Positions 1 to 6,281 of a stretch of DNA of 6,281 nt are shown here, one piece after another. The DNA is from CAZCBN01 sp964496975 (GTDB lineage: Bacteria; Planctomycetota; Phycisphaerae; Phycisphaerales; UBA1924), in assembly GCA_964496975.1 (NCBI GenBank), contig CAZCBN010000158.1, positions 1 to 6,281 on the forward strand. Reading direction: 5' to 3'. A program made the translations under genes and the position numbers. Within the stretch, counting starts at the first letter, position 1, and the number at the start of each line of letters is the position of its first letter. Below the pieces are notes generated by a model. That model saw nothing but the letters and a program-made list of their open reading frames with translations. It was not told the DNA's origin and searched no databases.

Positions 1-94
1 CTCCACCGCGGCGGCTCCGGCGGGGCGTGGCGCGCCAACGATGCGCGCTGGCGTCCCCCGGAGCCACGCGGAGTTCTCCCGGCCCGCGCCGCAC

Positions 95-111
95 CCGGCG
101 CGACGCGCCGG
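95..111. promoter_or_regulatory. Perfect 17-bp palindrome upstream of the LacI-family gene, candidate operator
   Basis: The sequence CCGGCGCGACGCGCCGG has two perfect 8-base arms around a single central A. It ends 55 bases before the chosen ATG at 167. LacI-family repressors bind palindromic operators as dimers and many control their own genes; lacO also has a single central base pair. An autoregulatory operator is therefore a reasonable inference. The arms are pure G/C in a very GC-rich region, so chance is a real alternative. I saw no second full copy elsewhere in the window by eye. Confidence 0.4.
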
Positions 112-166
112 ATTCTCGGCCCGCACGCCGGGCCCCCGCGAGGTTGTTCCCCGCACGGACGCACGC

Positions 167-1207
167 ATGTCGCCCCGACCCCGCCTCACCGTTCGACAGA
201 TCGCGAGCCACGCCGGCGTCTCCGCCGCGAGCGTGTCCCGCGCGCTCAACTCCCCCGACACCGTCGCCCCGCGCACGCGGCAACTGGTGCGGCAGGCGGT
301 CGAACGGCTTGAATCGCCCCGCGCCGACGCCCCGACCGCGCCCAAGGCCGTCGGCGCGATCGGCTGCCTCTTCATGGCCGAGCCGAGCTGCCTGCGCTTC
401 GGCGGCTTTGACGCCACCATCTGGAGCGGCATCGCTCGCGCCGCCCTCGCCTGCGGCGTGGAGGTCACGCTCATCGACCCGCGCGTCGCCCGCGGGCCGG
501 GCCTCGCCGAGGCGTGCGCGCAGCGGCACGTCGGCGCCCTTGCTGTGCGGGTCGACCAGAGCTCCGCCGTCTGCCTCGGCGACATCGCCCGCAGCGGCCT
601 GCCCGCGATCGTCATCGCCCACAAGGATGATCGGCCCGGCCTGGGCTACGTCCGCGTGAAGAGCCGCGAGGCCTCGGCCCAGGCCGTCGAGCACCTCATC
701 GGCCTCGGCCACCGCCGCATCGCCTTCTGCCGAAACTACGTGGGCGACCAGGACCACGAGGAGCGCCGCCTGGGCTACGCCGACGCGCTGGGCCAGCACG
801 GCGTGCCGTACGACGAGTCGCTCGAGATCCTCATGCCCGCCGACGCCAACGGCGGCGTCACCGCCGTCAACCGCCTGCTCGCGCTCCCCGACCCGCCGAC
901 CGCCGCGTACTTCGCCGACCCACTGCCGACGCTGGGCGCCATGCGCCGCCTGCGCGAGCTGGGCCTGCGCGTGCCTGAAGACTTCAGCATCATCGGCTTC
1001 GACGACGACAACACGCGCTCCCTCGGCTCGCCCGTCTACAGCGCCGTCTGCCAGGACACGCCCGACGTCGCCATGCTCGCCGGCCAGCTCCTCTGCCGCA
1101 TGATGACCGTCTCCCCCGGCGGCGAGCCCCCGCGCATCGAGCTCGAGAGCTACCTCGAGCTCAACGGCACCACCGCCCGCCCGCCGGCCCGCGCCGGCCG
1201 GGCCTGA
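167..1207 (+). CDS. LacI-family transcriptional regulator
   Basis: Cytoplasmic DNA-binding regulator of 346 residues, a normal length for the LacI/GalR family. Residues 7-30 (LTVRQIASHAGVSAASVSRA onward) form the helix-turn-helix, with the typical V-S-x-x-S-V-S-R-A-L-N recognition helix. A periplasmic-binding-protein-like effector domain follows from about residue 61. Family landmarks are the R-R-I-A-F block near 719, E-R-R-L-G-Y-A-D-A-L near 764, and G-L-R-V-P-E-D-F-S-I-I-G-F-D-D near 964-1005. The hinge is unusual: after V-E-R-L (45-48) the usual Y-x-P-N-x-x-A-R-x-L is replaced by a proline/alanine-rich stretch (49-60). The frame stays open back to an ATG at 41, but those 42 extra residues are arginine/proline-rich, match nothing in the family and cover a palindrome, so I start at 167. 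Its SD is weak (GGA at 157-159, 7 bases before the ATG). No sugar-use genes are nearby, so the effector and targets are unknown. The gene converges on the DUF4394 gene. Confidence 0.93.
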   Translation: MSPRPRLTVRQIASHAGVSAASVSRALNSPDTVAPRTRQLVRQAVERLESPRADAPTAPKAVGAIGCLFMAEPSCLRFGGFDATIWSGIARAALACGVEVTLIDPRVARGPGLAEACAQRHVGALAVRVDQSSAVCLGDIARSGLPAIVIAHKDDRPGLGYVRVKSREASAQAVEHLIGLGHRRIAFCRNYVGDQDHEERRLGYADALGQHGVPYDESLEILMPADANGGVTAVNRLLALPDPPTAAYFADPLPTLGAMRRLRELGLRVPEDFSIIGFDDDNTRSLGSPVYSAVCQDTPDVAMLAGQLLCRMMTVSPGGEPPRIELESYLELNGTTARPPARAGRA

Positions 1208-1248
1208 CGCCATCGAGAGCCCCGTCTCGGCGCCCGCGGCCGAGCCCC

Positions 1249-1281
1249 AAAAAAGCACGCACCCCCGCCGTCGCGGGGGTG
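1249..1281 (-). terminator. Probable terminator of the DUF4394 gene
   Basis: ACCCCCGC (1261-1268) pairs with GCGGGGGT (1273-1280) around the loop CGTC, and C1260-G1281 extends the stem to 9 bp. Read on the minus strand, the hairpin lies 44 bases past the DUF4394 stop and is followed, after six GC-rich bases, by TTTTTT (A6 at 1249-1254). The T run is not directly against the stem, so this is an imperfect intrinsic terminator. There is no T run on the plus side, so it fits the LacI-family gene less well, although the stem could slow transcription from both directions. Confidence 0.6.
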
Positions 1282-1324
1282 TCGCGCCTCCACGCACCAT
1301 CATCGGCCCACAGAGGCCGCGTGC

Positions 1325-2221
1325 TTACACGCGGCGGCGGCCCGCGAACACACCGGCCGCGGCCAGCAGCACCGCGCCGACCGCGGGCCCCGGCACCACC
1401 GGCGCGACGCTGATCGCCGTGATCAGCGCCCCGCCGCCCACCTCACCCAGCGCCGTCGCCGCGCCCGTCAAGAGGTTGATGCGCCAGAAGGTCGAACGCG
1501 ACAGGTTCTCGTCCAGCACCGCCGCGAAGGCCGACCCCGTGAAGCCCGAGATATCGAACGAGATCGTGTCGGCGAGGTCCACGCCCAGCGAGCCGACGGT
1601 CCGCAGCGTGCCGGCGTTGTTCGCCTGCGTCACCAGGATGTCCAGGCCCGTGTCGATGCCGTAGAGCTGCGACGTCGTCGCGCCCGGGAAGTTGTTGGTG
1701 TACGCCGAGCCCAGCACGTTGGGGTTGCGGCCGTTGTTCACGTCGTCGCCGGCGTAGGCGAGGGGCGTCGCGTTGAGCTGCACCGCGCCGGTCTCGGGGT
1801 TGAGGACAAGGTTCTGGTCCGCGTCGCTCACCACGCGGATGCGGTCGATCGTCGGGTTGAAGTCAAACCCGAAGCTCGAGCCGTTCAGGGGGAACGCGAA
1901 GGGCGCGCCGTTCACCCGCGTCGCCGCGCCGTCGGTCGTGCTGATGCGGTAGAGGTTGCTGAAGCTGCCCAGGGCGTAGAGCTCGCCCGTGGCCGGGCGG
2001 AAGTCGATCCCCAGCACCGTCTCGTTGTTCATGAGGCCGCTGATGGCGACGCCCGACTGGATGATGTTCGGCGCCGCGCTGTTGAAGGTGACGAGCCGCT
2101 GGTTCGCCGTCACGGCGAACACGGTCTCCGCCTGCGCCGCCGAGGCCCCCGCGAGCAGCGCCGCCGCCGCCGCGCCCATCGTGCCGACACACTTCACGCC
2201 GCCCAGAGTCTTCCCGTGCAT
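1325..2221 (-). CDS. Secreted DUF4394 domain protein with PEP-CTERM-like tail
   Basis: Exported protein of 298 residues. Residues 1-31 form a signal peptide: K4 and K10, a hydrophobic A/L-rich core (15-25), and an A-Q-A end before E32. The mature part matches DUF4394, a family of repeated beta-structured units of unknown function. Visible motifs are GIDFRPATGELYALG (71-85), FGFDFNPTIDRIRVVSD (117-133), L-G-S-A-Y-T-N-N (170-177) and Q-L-Y-G-I-D-T (185-191). The C-terminus has V-P-G-P (276-279), a hydrophobic span (280-293) and RRR (295-297), the layout of PEP-CTERM sorting signals, which are cut by exosortase-type enzymes. The start is fixed by a strong SD, AAGGAG (2229-2234), 7 bases before the ATG. 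The gene lies 148 bases downstream of the CHRD gene on the same strand and probably shares its transcript. The likely location is the outer surface or outside the cell; the activity is unknown. Confidence 0.9.
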   Translation of the reverse strand: MHGKTLGGVKCVGTMGAAAAALLAGASAAQAETVFAVTANQRLVTFNSAAPNIIQSGVAISGLMNNETVLGIDFRPATGELYALGSFSNLYRISTTDGAATRVNGAPFAFPLNGSSFGFDFNPTIDRIRVVSDADQNLVLNPETGAVQLNATPLAYAGDDVNNGRNPNVLGSAYTNNFPGATTSQLYGIDTGLDILVTQANNAGTLRTVGSLGVDLADTISFDISGFTGSAFAAVLDENLSRSTFWRINLLTGAATALGEVGGGALITAISVAPVVPGPAVGAVLLAAAGVFAGRRRV

Positions 2222-2307
2222 GGAACTTCTCCTTGATGAAGACCGCCGCCGGGCGGGTGAAACGCTCCCCGCCGCCGCGCCGGCCTCTCATCTCCGTGTC
2301 CCGATCC

Positions 2308-2328
2308 CGGGGGCGAGCGTCTCCCCCG
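2308..2328 (-). other. Small hairpin between the CHRD and DUF4394 genes
   Basis: CGGGGG (2308-2313) pairs with CCCCCG (2323-2328) around a 9-base loop. It sits 42 bases past the CHRD stop in the minus-strand transcript. No T run follows, so it does not look like an intrinsic terminator. It could shield the 3' end of the upstream message or be chance in GC-rich DNA. Confidence 0.25.
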
Positions 2329-2347
2329 CGTCCGTCGCTCCCCTCCC

Positions 2348-2367
2348 GCCCTGGCCCGCCCTGGCCC
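2348..2367. repeat. Two tandem copies of a 10-bp unit
   Basis: GCCCTGGCCC occurs twice in a row, ending 2 bases from the CHRD stop codon at 2370-2372. It is a local duplication in non-coding DNA with no evident role. Confidence 0.55.
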
Positions 2368-2369
2368 GC

Positions 2370-2942
2370 TCAGGCCCGACGCCGCCGCGCCGCAACGAGC
2401 GCACAGGCCGCCAGCACCCCGGCCCCCATCGGCGCCGGCACGATCTGCCCGCGGATCTTCCCACCCGGGAAGTCCAGCGTGTGGATGTTCAGATAGAGCC
2501 CGCCGGCAAACAGCGCCCGCTCGTTCTCAAACGGGTCCGACGCCGGCCCCGCCCCCTGCGGCCCGCCGATCGCCACGCCGAAGGCGGTGAAGCTCAGCAC
2601 CCCGCCGCCCTCGTCGTTGAACGAGCCGACCAGGCCCAGGTCAATCACGATCGGCCCGTTCGCCCCCGCCGGAGCCGCGTGGATGTGGATGGGCGAGCCG
2701 TTCGCCCCCACCGGCCGCAGGTCCTCGAGCGCGATGCCGTCCGTGAAGACCTGCAGGTCAAACGTCATCGCGGCGCGGTCGTACGCCAGCGTGGCGAAGC
2801 CGAACGCGTCGGACGTCATGCCGCCGCCGGGCACTTCCTGCGCGTTGTCGAGCAGGAAGTCAAAGAACGCCACCTCGGCCGAAGCCGCCGAGACCGCCAC
2901 CGATCCGGCGCACAACGCCGCCGCCGCCATGGACAACCGCAT
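2370..2942 (-). CDS. Secreted CHRD-domain protein with PEP-CTERM-like tail
   Basis: Exported protein of 190 residues. Residues 1-22 form a short signal peptide ending A-S-A before E23. Most of the mature protein is one CHRD domain, named after chordin and found in many secreted bacterial proteins of unclear role. Hallmarks in order are Q-E-V-P (35-38), the I-H-I-H-A-A segment (85-90), N-G-P-I-V (95-99), L-Y-L-N-I-H-T (149-155) and FPGGKIRGQI (158-167). Directly after it come V-P-A-P (168-171), a hydrophobic span (172-185) and RRRR (186-189), the same kind of sorting tail as in the DUF4394 neighbour. The SD AAGGGAG (2951-2957), 8 bases before the ATG at 2942, supports this start over the in-frame Met5. 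It is the first gene of the leftward pair and diverges from the DUF4331 gene. Domain assignment is firm; function is not known. Confidence 0.9.
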   Translation of the reverse strand: MRLSMAAAALCAGSVAVSAASAEVAFFDFLLDNAQEVPGGGMTSDAFGFATLAYDRAAMTFDLQVFTDGIALEDLRPVGANGSPIHIHAAPAGANGPIVIDLGLVGSFNDEGGGVLSFTAFGVAIGGPQGAGPASDPFENERALFAGGLYLNIHTLDFPGGKIRGQIVPAPMGAGVLAACALVAARRRRA

Positions 2943-2987
2943 GGGTCACACTCCCTTTCCGGGTGATGCACAACGATTCCCGCGTCC

Positions 2988-3003
2988 GCCCGACCGCTCG
3001 GGC
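2988..3003. promoter_or_regulatory. Inverted repeat upstream of the CHRD gene
   Basis: GCCCGA and TCGGGC form perfect 6-base arms around CCGC, 45 bases upstream of the CHRD start. It could be an operator or a leader hairpin for the leftward genes. A 6-base GC-rich palindrome is also easily found by chance here. Confidence 0.25.
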
Positions 3004-3174
3004 AAGACGCCGGCACGCTCGCTCTCCGGCAACGACTACGCGGCCCGCCCGGTCTCGGATGACGGCCCCTCAAACTCTTTGCTGGGGGCCCGGGGCCGCC
3101 GTCCCCGCGGCGAACATCCTGCCCAAAAACCGCCGACCCTCCGCCCCCGTAGTCCTTGCACAGCGACGCCCGGT

Positions 3175-3194
3175 CCCGCGACTGTCACCGCGGG
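3175..3194. promoter_or_regulatory. Inverted repeat just before the DUF4331 ribosome site
   Basis: CCCGCG (3175-3180) and CGCGGG (3189-3194) flank an 8-base spacer. The repeat ends 18 bases before the AAGGAG at 3213-3218. It could form a leader hairpin or a regulator site for the rightward operon. It differs in sequence from the palindrome before the LacI-family gene. Confidence 0.28.
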
Positions 3195-3223
3195 CGGCGA
3201 CGCCCACACGCGAAGGAGAAGTC

Positions 3224-4333
3224 ATGCCCCGCTCAGCCCGCCGCGCCGCGGCGTCGGTCGCCCCGTGCGCCCTGCTCGCCCTGTTCCCCGCGCTCGTCCT
3301 GTCCCCCCTCGCCGCCACCGCGGCCGACCACAAGGAAGCCCCCTTCATCACCGAAGACGCCGCCGCCGACATCAACGACGTCTACATCTTCCGCTCCCCC
3401 GAAAACCCCAACAACGTCGTCCTCGCCATGACGGTGAACCCCTTCACCGTCCCGGCGCAGAACATCAACTACCGCTTCTCCTCCGAGGTCCGCTACCGCT
3501 TCGAGATCGACACCAACGCCGACGGCGGCGCCGATCGCAGCATCTTCGTCACCGTCCGCCCCGGCCGAACCATGTTCGACGTCGACTTCCCCGGCACCGC
3601 CAACGACTTCGCCGGCACCATCACCCAGCCCACCCTCGAACCCACCGCCAACGCCCCGATCATCAACCAGGGCCCCGGCGGAGTCCGCGCCTTCGCCGGC
3701 CCCACCGACGACCCCTTCTTCTTTGACTTCGCCGGCTTCGTCCGCTTCCGCAGCGGCACCGGCACCTTCTCCGGCGACGACACCTTCGCCGGCTTCAACG
3801 TCTCCACCATCGTCCTCGAAGTCCCCCTCGCCGTCCTCACCGGCGGCCAGCAGCAGTTCGCCGCCTGGGGCGCCACCGACCGCCGACAGGTCACCCTCCG
3901 CCGCGGCAGCCGCGGCGAGCTCCAGCGCGAGCTGGGCCCCTGGGAGCAGGTCGAGCGCATGGGCAACCCCGCCGTCTCCACCGTCCTCATCCCGACCGCG
4001 CAGAAGGACCTCTTCAACGTCGGCGTGCCCCGCAACGACGCCCGCGACTTCGCCGGCAGCATCGTCGCCTCCCTCCAGTCCCTCGGCACCACGCAGGAGA
4101 ACATCGGCATCCTCGCCTCGGTCGCCGTCCCCGACACCCTGAAGTTCAACGCCGCCGCCCCCACCGGCTTCCCCAACGGCCGCGCCCCCGCCGACGACGT
4201 CGTCGACACCCTGCTCTTCTTCATCTTCAACCAGCCCGCCGACCCCAGCACCGCGAGCGACGCCGTGCCGCAGAACGACGTCTCCTTCCCCGCGACCTTC
4301 CCCTACTTCGCCCAGCCCCGTCAGCCCAACTGA
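3224..4333 (+). CDS. Secreted DUF4331 family protein
   Basis: Exported protein of 369 residues. Residues 1-34 are a signal peptide: arginines at 3, 6 and 7, a hydrophobic core (about 16-29) and A-T-A-A before D35. The mature protein begins with D-H-K-E-A-P (35-40), a variant of the S-H-R-E-A-P opening of DUF4331, followed by A-A-D-I-N-D-V-Y-I-F-R-S-P-E-N-P (47-62). Later family blocks are A-G-P-T-D-D-P-F-F-F-D (158-168), M-G-N-P-A-V (246-251), N-G-R-A-P-A-D-D-V-V-D (318-328) and F-P-Y-F-A-Q-P (359-365). The match runs the whole length, so the protein looks complete. Unlike the two leftward products it has no C-terminal hydrophobic tail or arginine cluster, so it is probably released or held by other proteins. 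A strong SD AAGGAG (3213-3218), 5 bases before the ATG, fixes the start. It is the first gene of the rightward group. DUF4331 has no established function. Confidence 0.92.
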   Translation: MPRSARRAAASVAPCALLALFPALVLSPLAATAADHKEAPFITEDAAADINDVYIFRSPENPNNVVLAMTVNPFTVPAQNINYRFSSEVRYRFEIDTNADGGADRSIFVTVRPGRTMFDVDFPGTANDFAGTITQPTLEPTANAPIINQGPGGVRAFAGPTDDPFFFDFAGFVRFRSGTGTFSGDDTFAGFNVSTIVLEVPLAVLTGGQQQFAAWGATDRRQVTLRRGSRGELQRELGPWEQVERMGNPAVSTVLIPTAQKDLFNVGVPRNDARDFAGSIVASLQSLGTTQENIGILASVAVPDTLKFNAAAPTGFPNGRAPADDVVDTLLFFIFNQPADPSTASDAVPQNDVSFPATFPYFAQPRQPN

Positions 4334-4395
4334 TCGGACGCGTCGCTGAGCCCGCCGCGCCCACCCGCGCGGCAAAGACCCCCTGCAACGGACAC

Positions 4396-4427
4396 CCCCA
4401 CGGCGTGCGTCACCATCCGCCGTGGGG
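4396..4427 (+). terminator. Hairpin between the DUF4331 and TPR genes, possible terminator or attenuator
   Basis: CCCCACGGCG (4396-4405) pairs perfectly over 10 bp with CGCCGTGGGG (4418-4427) around a 12-base loop. It lies 62 bases past the DUF4331 stop and 60 bases before the TPR start. Only TTGCTCCGCTTT follows, so the T run is poor. Some transcripts may stop here while others continue into the TPR gene, which would give more of the first protein; it could also protect the 3' end of the message. Confidence 0.45.
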
Positions 4428-4487
4428 TTGCTCCGCTTTCACGCCCGCGCACCACCACGCCCGCACCATGGGCCAAGGAACCGCCGC

Positions 4488-5945
4488 ATGCACCCGCGCC
4501 GCCCCGCACAACGCCCCGCACAACGCCTCGCCCACCTCCTGCTCGCGGCCCTGCTCTCAACATCGCCCGCCGCCGCCCACCCGGGCCATGACGAGCCCGC
4601 CCCCGCCGCCCCAGCCGCCGCCCGCGCCGCGGCAAGCGCCCACCGCGACGCCCTCCTCCGCCGCCTCGCGGGCGACCCGACGAACCCCGTCGCCCTCGCG
4701 CAGCTCGCCGAGCACGATCTCGCCGCCGCCCGCGCCAGCGGCCGGCACGAGGACTACCGCGCCGCCCTCGCCTCCATCGACGCCCTGCTCGCGATCCTGG
4801 ACGCCCAGAGCTCCGCCGCGCCCGACCGCGCGCCCGACCCCACGCTGCACGCCGAGGCCCTCGCCCGCCGGTCCAGCGCCGCGCTGGGCCTGCACCTCTT
4901 CGAGGCCGCGCTGGACGATGCGCGCCAGGCCGCCACGCTCGCCCCGCTGGGCACCCCCTCCGCTGACCGCGCCCTCGCCGCGCTTGCCGACGCCCACCTC
5001 GCCCTCGGCCATCTGCACGAGGCCGACGCCGTCGCCCACCGCCTCGCCGAGCGTGCCCTCACGCTCGAGTCCCTCGCCCGCTTGGGCGTCATCGCGTTGG
5101 AGCGGGCCCGCTTCGCCGACGCCGAGCGGCACCTGCTCGACGCCCTGCACGCCGGCGAGCTGCTCGACGCGCCCGCCGACGCCCTCGCCTGGTGCCACAT
5201 CATGCTCGCCGACATCGCCCGCGACACGGGCCGCGCTCAGGACGCCCTCGCCCACGCCGCCGACGCGCTGCGGCTGAACCCCGCCGCGCACCACGCCCGC
5301 CTCGTCATCGCCACGGTCGACGCCCGCTCGGGCCGCGCCGGCGCCGCTGTCGACACGCTGCGCGCGCTTGTCGCCGCACACCCGCTGTCGCGCTACCGCC
5401 TGGCGCTCGCCGAGGCGCTCGACGCCCTCGGCACCCCCGGCGCCACCGCCGAGGCCGCGTCCATCCGCGGCGAGGTCATCGCCGCGCTCCGCGCCGAGAC
5501 CGACGCCGGCCAGCTCGACCACGCCCGCGAACTGGTCGAGGCCCTGCTCGCCCTCCCCGCCCTCCCCGCCCCGCACGCCGCACACGCCCCGCACGCCGCC
5601 AGCGCCGACCTCGCCGCCGACCTCGCCCAGCGCGAGCTCAACGAGGTCCGCCGCGACCCCGCCGCGTACGAGACCGCCGCCCTCGCCCTCCTCCGCGCCG
5701 GCCGCAGCCGCGACGCGCGGCCCCTCGCCGAGCAGGCCCTGCGGCTTTCCGGGCAGCACCCGCGCACCATGCTCCGCGCCGGCCTCGTCCTTGCATCGCA
5801 CGATGACCCGAGCCGGGGCCTCGCGCTGCTGGAGTCGGCGCTCGCCGTTCCCTTGGCCCTGCCCCCGTCCGAGGCCGCGCAGGCCCGCCGCCGCCTGGCC
5901 GAGGCCGCGACACCCGCCGCCGCGCCCAGCAACGCGACGCCGTAA
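4488..5945 (+). CDS. Secreted tetratricopeptide-repeat (TPR) protein
   Basis: Exported, alanine-rich helical protein of 485 residues. The signal peptide spans 1-30 (arginines at 4, 5, 9 and 13, core 15-23, A-A-A end), giving a mature N-terminus H-P-G-H-D-E. An alanine/proline linker (37-50) follows, then helical pairs of TPR type. The clearest units are about 160-190, 193-223, 232-265 (ending A-L-R-L-N-P), 269-299 and 390-422, with a likely one at 424-452. A low-complexity linker (356-373) divides the repeats. TPR arrays bind other proteins or peptides, so a scaffold role in the periplasm or envelope is the natural inference; no catalytic motif is seen. The frame opens at a GTG at 4422, inside the upstream hairpin. 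I chose ATG 4488 because AAGGA (4475-4479) is 8 bases before it and a signal peptide then begins at once. It follows the DUF4331 gene by 154 bases and precedes the next gene by 53. Confidence 0.85.
   Translation: MHPRRPAQRPAQRLAHLLLAALLSTSPAAAHPGHDEPAPAAPAAARAAASAHRDALLRRLAGDPTNPVALAQLAEHDLAAARASGRHEDYRAALASIDALLAILDAQSSAAPDRAPDPTLHAEALARRSSAALGLHLFEAALDDARQAATLAPLGTPSADRALAALADAHLALGHLHEADAVAHRLAERALTLESLARLGVIALERARFADAERHLLDALHAGELLDAPADALAWCHIMLADIARDTGRAQDALAHAADALRLNPAAHHARLVIATVDARSGRAGAAVDTLRALVAAHPLSRYRLALAEALDALGTPGATAEAASIRGEVIAALRAETDAGQLDHARELVEALLALPALPAPHAAHAPHAASADLAADLAQRELNEVRRDPAAYETAALALLRAGRSRDARPLAEQALRLSGQHPRTMLRAGLVLASHDDPSRGLALLESALAVPLALPPSEAAQARRRLAEAATPAAAPSNATP
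4500..4526 (+). repeat. 12-bp tandem repeat in the signal-peptide region of the TPR gene
   Basis: CGCCCCGCACAA is present twice plus a three-base remainder. It encodes R-P-A-Q twice in the positively charged start of the signal peptide. A 12-base unit can expand or shrink without shifting the frame. Confidence 0.6.
5568..5599 (+). repeat. Short in-frame direct repeat in the TPR protein linker
   Basis: GCCCCGCACGCCGC occurs at 5568-5581 and again at 5586-5599, an 18-base period that encodes A-P-H-A-A twice. A 9-base duplication (CCCTCCCCG) lies just before it. Together they make the low-complexity linker between the two sets of TPR helices. Confidence 0.55.
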
Positions 5946-5998
5946 CCACCCGGCCCGACCGACCCGCCCCATCCGCAAGGCTTCGCAGGACCCGCGCC

Positions 5999-6281
<283 letters not shown>

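Larger units (their letters stand above)
2943..3223. promoter_or_regulatory. Divergent intergenic control region
   Basis: These 281 bases separate the starts of the leftward CHRD gene and the rightward DUF4331 gene, so promoters for both should lie here. No convincing -35/-10 pair is visible on either strand. The least GC-rich pockets are about 3067-3085 and 3121-3130. An SD stands at each end, and two inverted repeats lie inside (listed separately). The DUF4331 frame is open back to 2963, but nothing in that part resembles protein, so I regard it as non-coding. Confidence 0.5.

Noticed and set aside
1..20. Resemblance of CTCCACCGCGG at the window start to a common cloning-vector polylinker
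   Set aside because: Only 11 bases match before the sequence diverges, all in GC-rich context, so coincidence is more likely than vector carry-over.
41..166. In-frame N-terminal extension of the LacI-family gene from an ATG at 41
   Set aside because: It adds 42 arginine/proline-rich residues ahead of a helix-turn-helix that normally lies at the very N-terminus, and it covers the palindrome. The 167 start gives a normal family length.
2943..3223. Possible sigma-70 promoters, such as TTGCAC at 3156-3161 (+) and TTGCCC on the minus strand near 3000
   Set aside because: No acceptable -10 element lies at the right distance from either, so I do not call them.
2587..3726. Long plus-strand open frame across the CHRD gene, the intergenic region and the DUF4331 gene
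   Set aside because: It overlaps two well-supported genes and reads as P/R/S-rich filler with no domain.
3233..4375. Long open frame on the minus strand opposite the DUF4331 gene
   Set aside because: Its product is almost only G, E, V, D and A, as expected from reading a GC-rich gene backwards, and the opposite strand has a full-length family match.
4422..4487. GTG start at 4422 for the TPR gene
   Set aside because: It lies within the right arm of the hairpin, has no SD, and would bury the signal peptide behind 22 residues. ATG 4488 has an SD at proper spacing.
4557..5978. 473-codon open frame on the minus strand opposite the TPR gene
   Set aside because: It is low-complexity glycine/arginine-rich sequence with no recognisable domain. 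The plus strand has a signal peptide, SD and TPR repeats.

Overview
The window is very GC-rich bacterial DNA. It holds five complete protein-coding genes and the start of a sixth, and the sequence ends in a run of 47 C. Codon third positions are almost all G or C, so most frames stay open by accident, and I judged genes by recognisable protein families, start sites and Shine-Dalgarno (SD) sequences. Two neighbouring secreted proteins end in a V-P-x-P motif, a hydrophobic stretch and an arginine cluster. This PEP-CTERM-like tail, together with the high GC and the DUF4394/CHRD/DUF4331 content, suggests a planctomycete, perhaps of the Phycisphaerae. That placement is an inference from style, not from a marker gene.

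Layout, left to right. (1) 1-166 is non-coding leader with a perfect 17-bp palindrome at 95-111, a candidate operator. (2) 167-1207 (+) encodes a LacI-family transcription regulator. (3) 1208-1324 is a convergent gap with a terminator-like hairpin oriented for the minus strand. (4) 1325-2221 (-) is a DUF4394 secreted protein and 2370-2942 (-) is a CHRD-domain secreted protein. They form a likely two-gene unit transcribed leftwards, CHRD gene first, and both carry the sorting tail. (5) 2943-3223 is a divergent control region with two inverted repeats. (6) 3224-4333 (+) is a DUF4331 secreted protein, 4488-5945 (+) a secreted TPR-repeat protein, and 5999 onward (+) the start of a protein with one N-terminal membrane segment. 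They form a probable rightward operon with a hairpin between the first two genes.

How they may work together: apart from the regulator, every product carries an export signal or membrane anchor, so the window is a cell-envelope or extracellular locus. No enzyme, transporter, RNA gene, mobile element or CRISPR array is visible. DUF4394, CHRD and DUF4331 are families without an established biochemical role, so the function of the cluster is open. The LacI regulator might control the neighbouring genes or lie there by chance; the only support for any site of action is the palindrome before its own gene, which points to autoregulation. The terminal C run is most likely a sequencing or assembly artefact, so the last gene cannot be read past about 6234.
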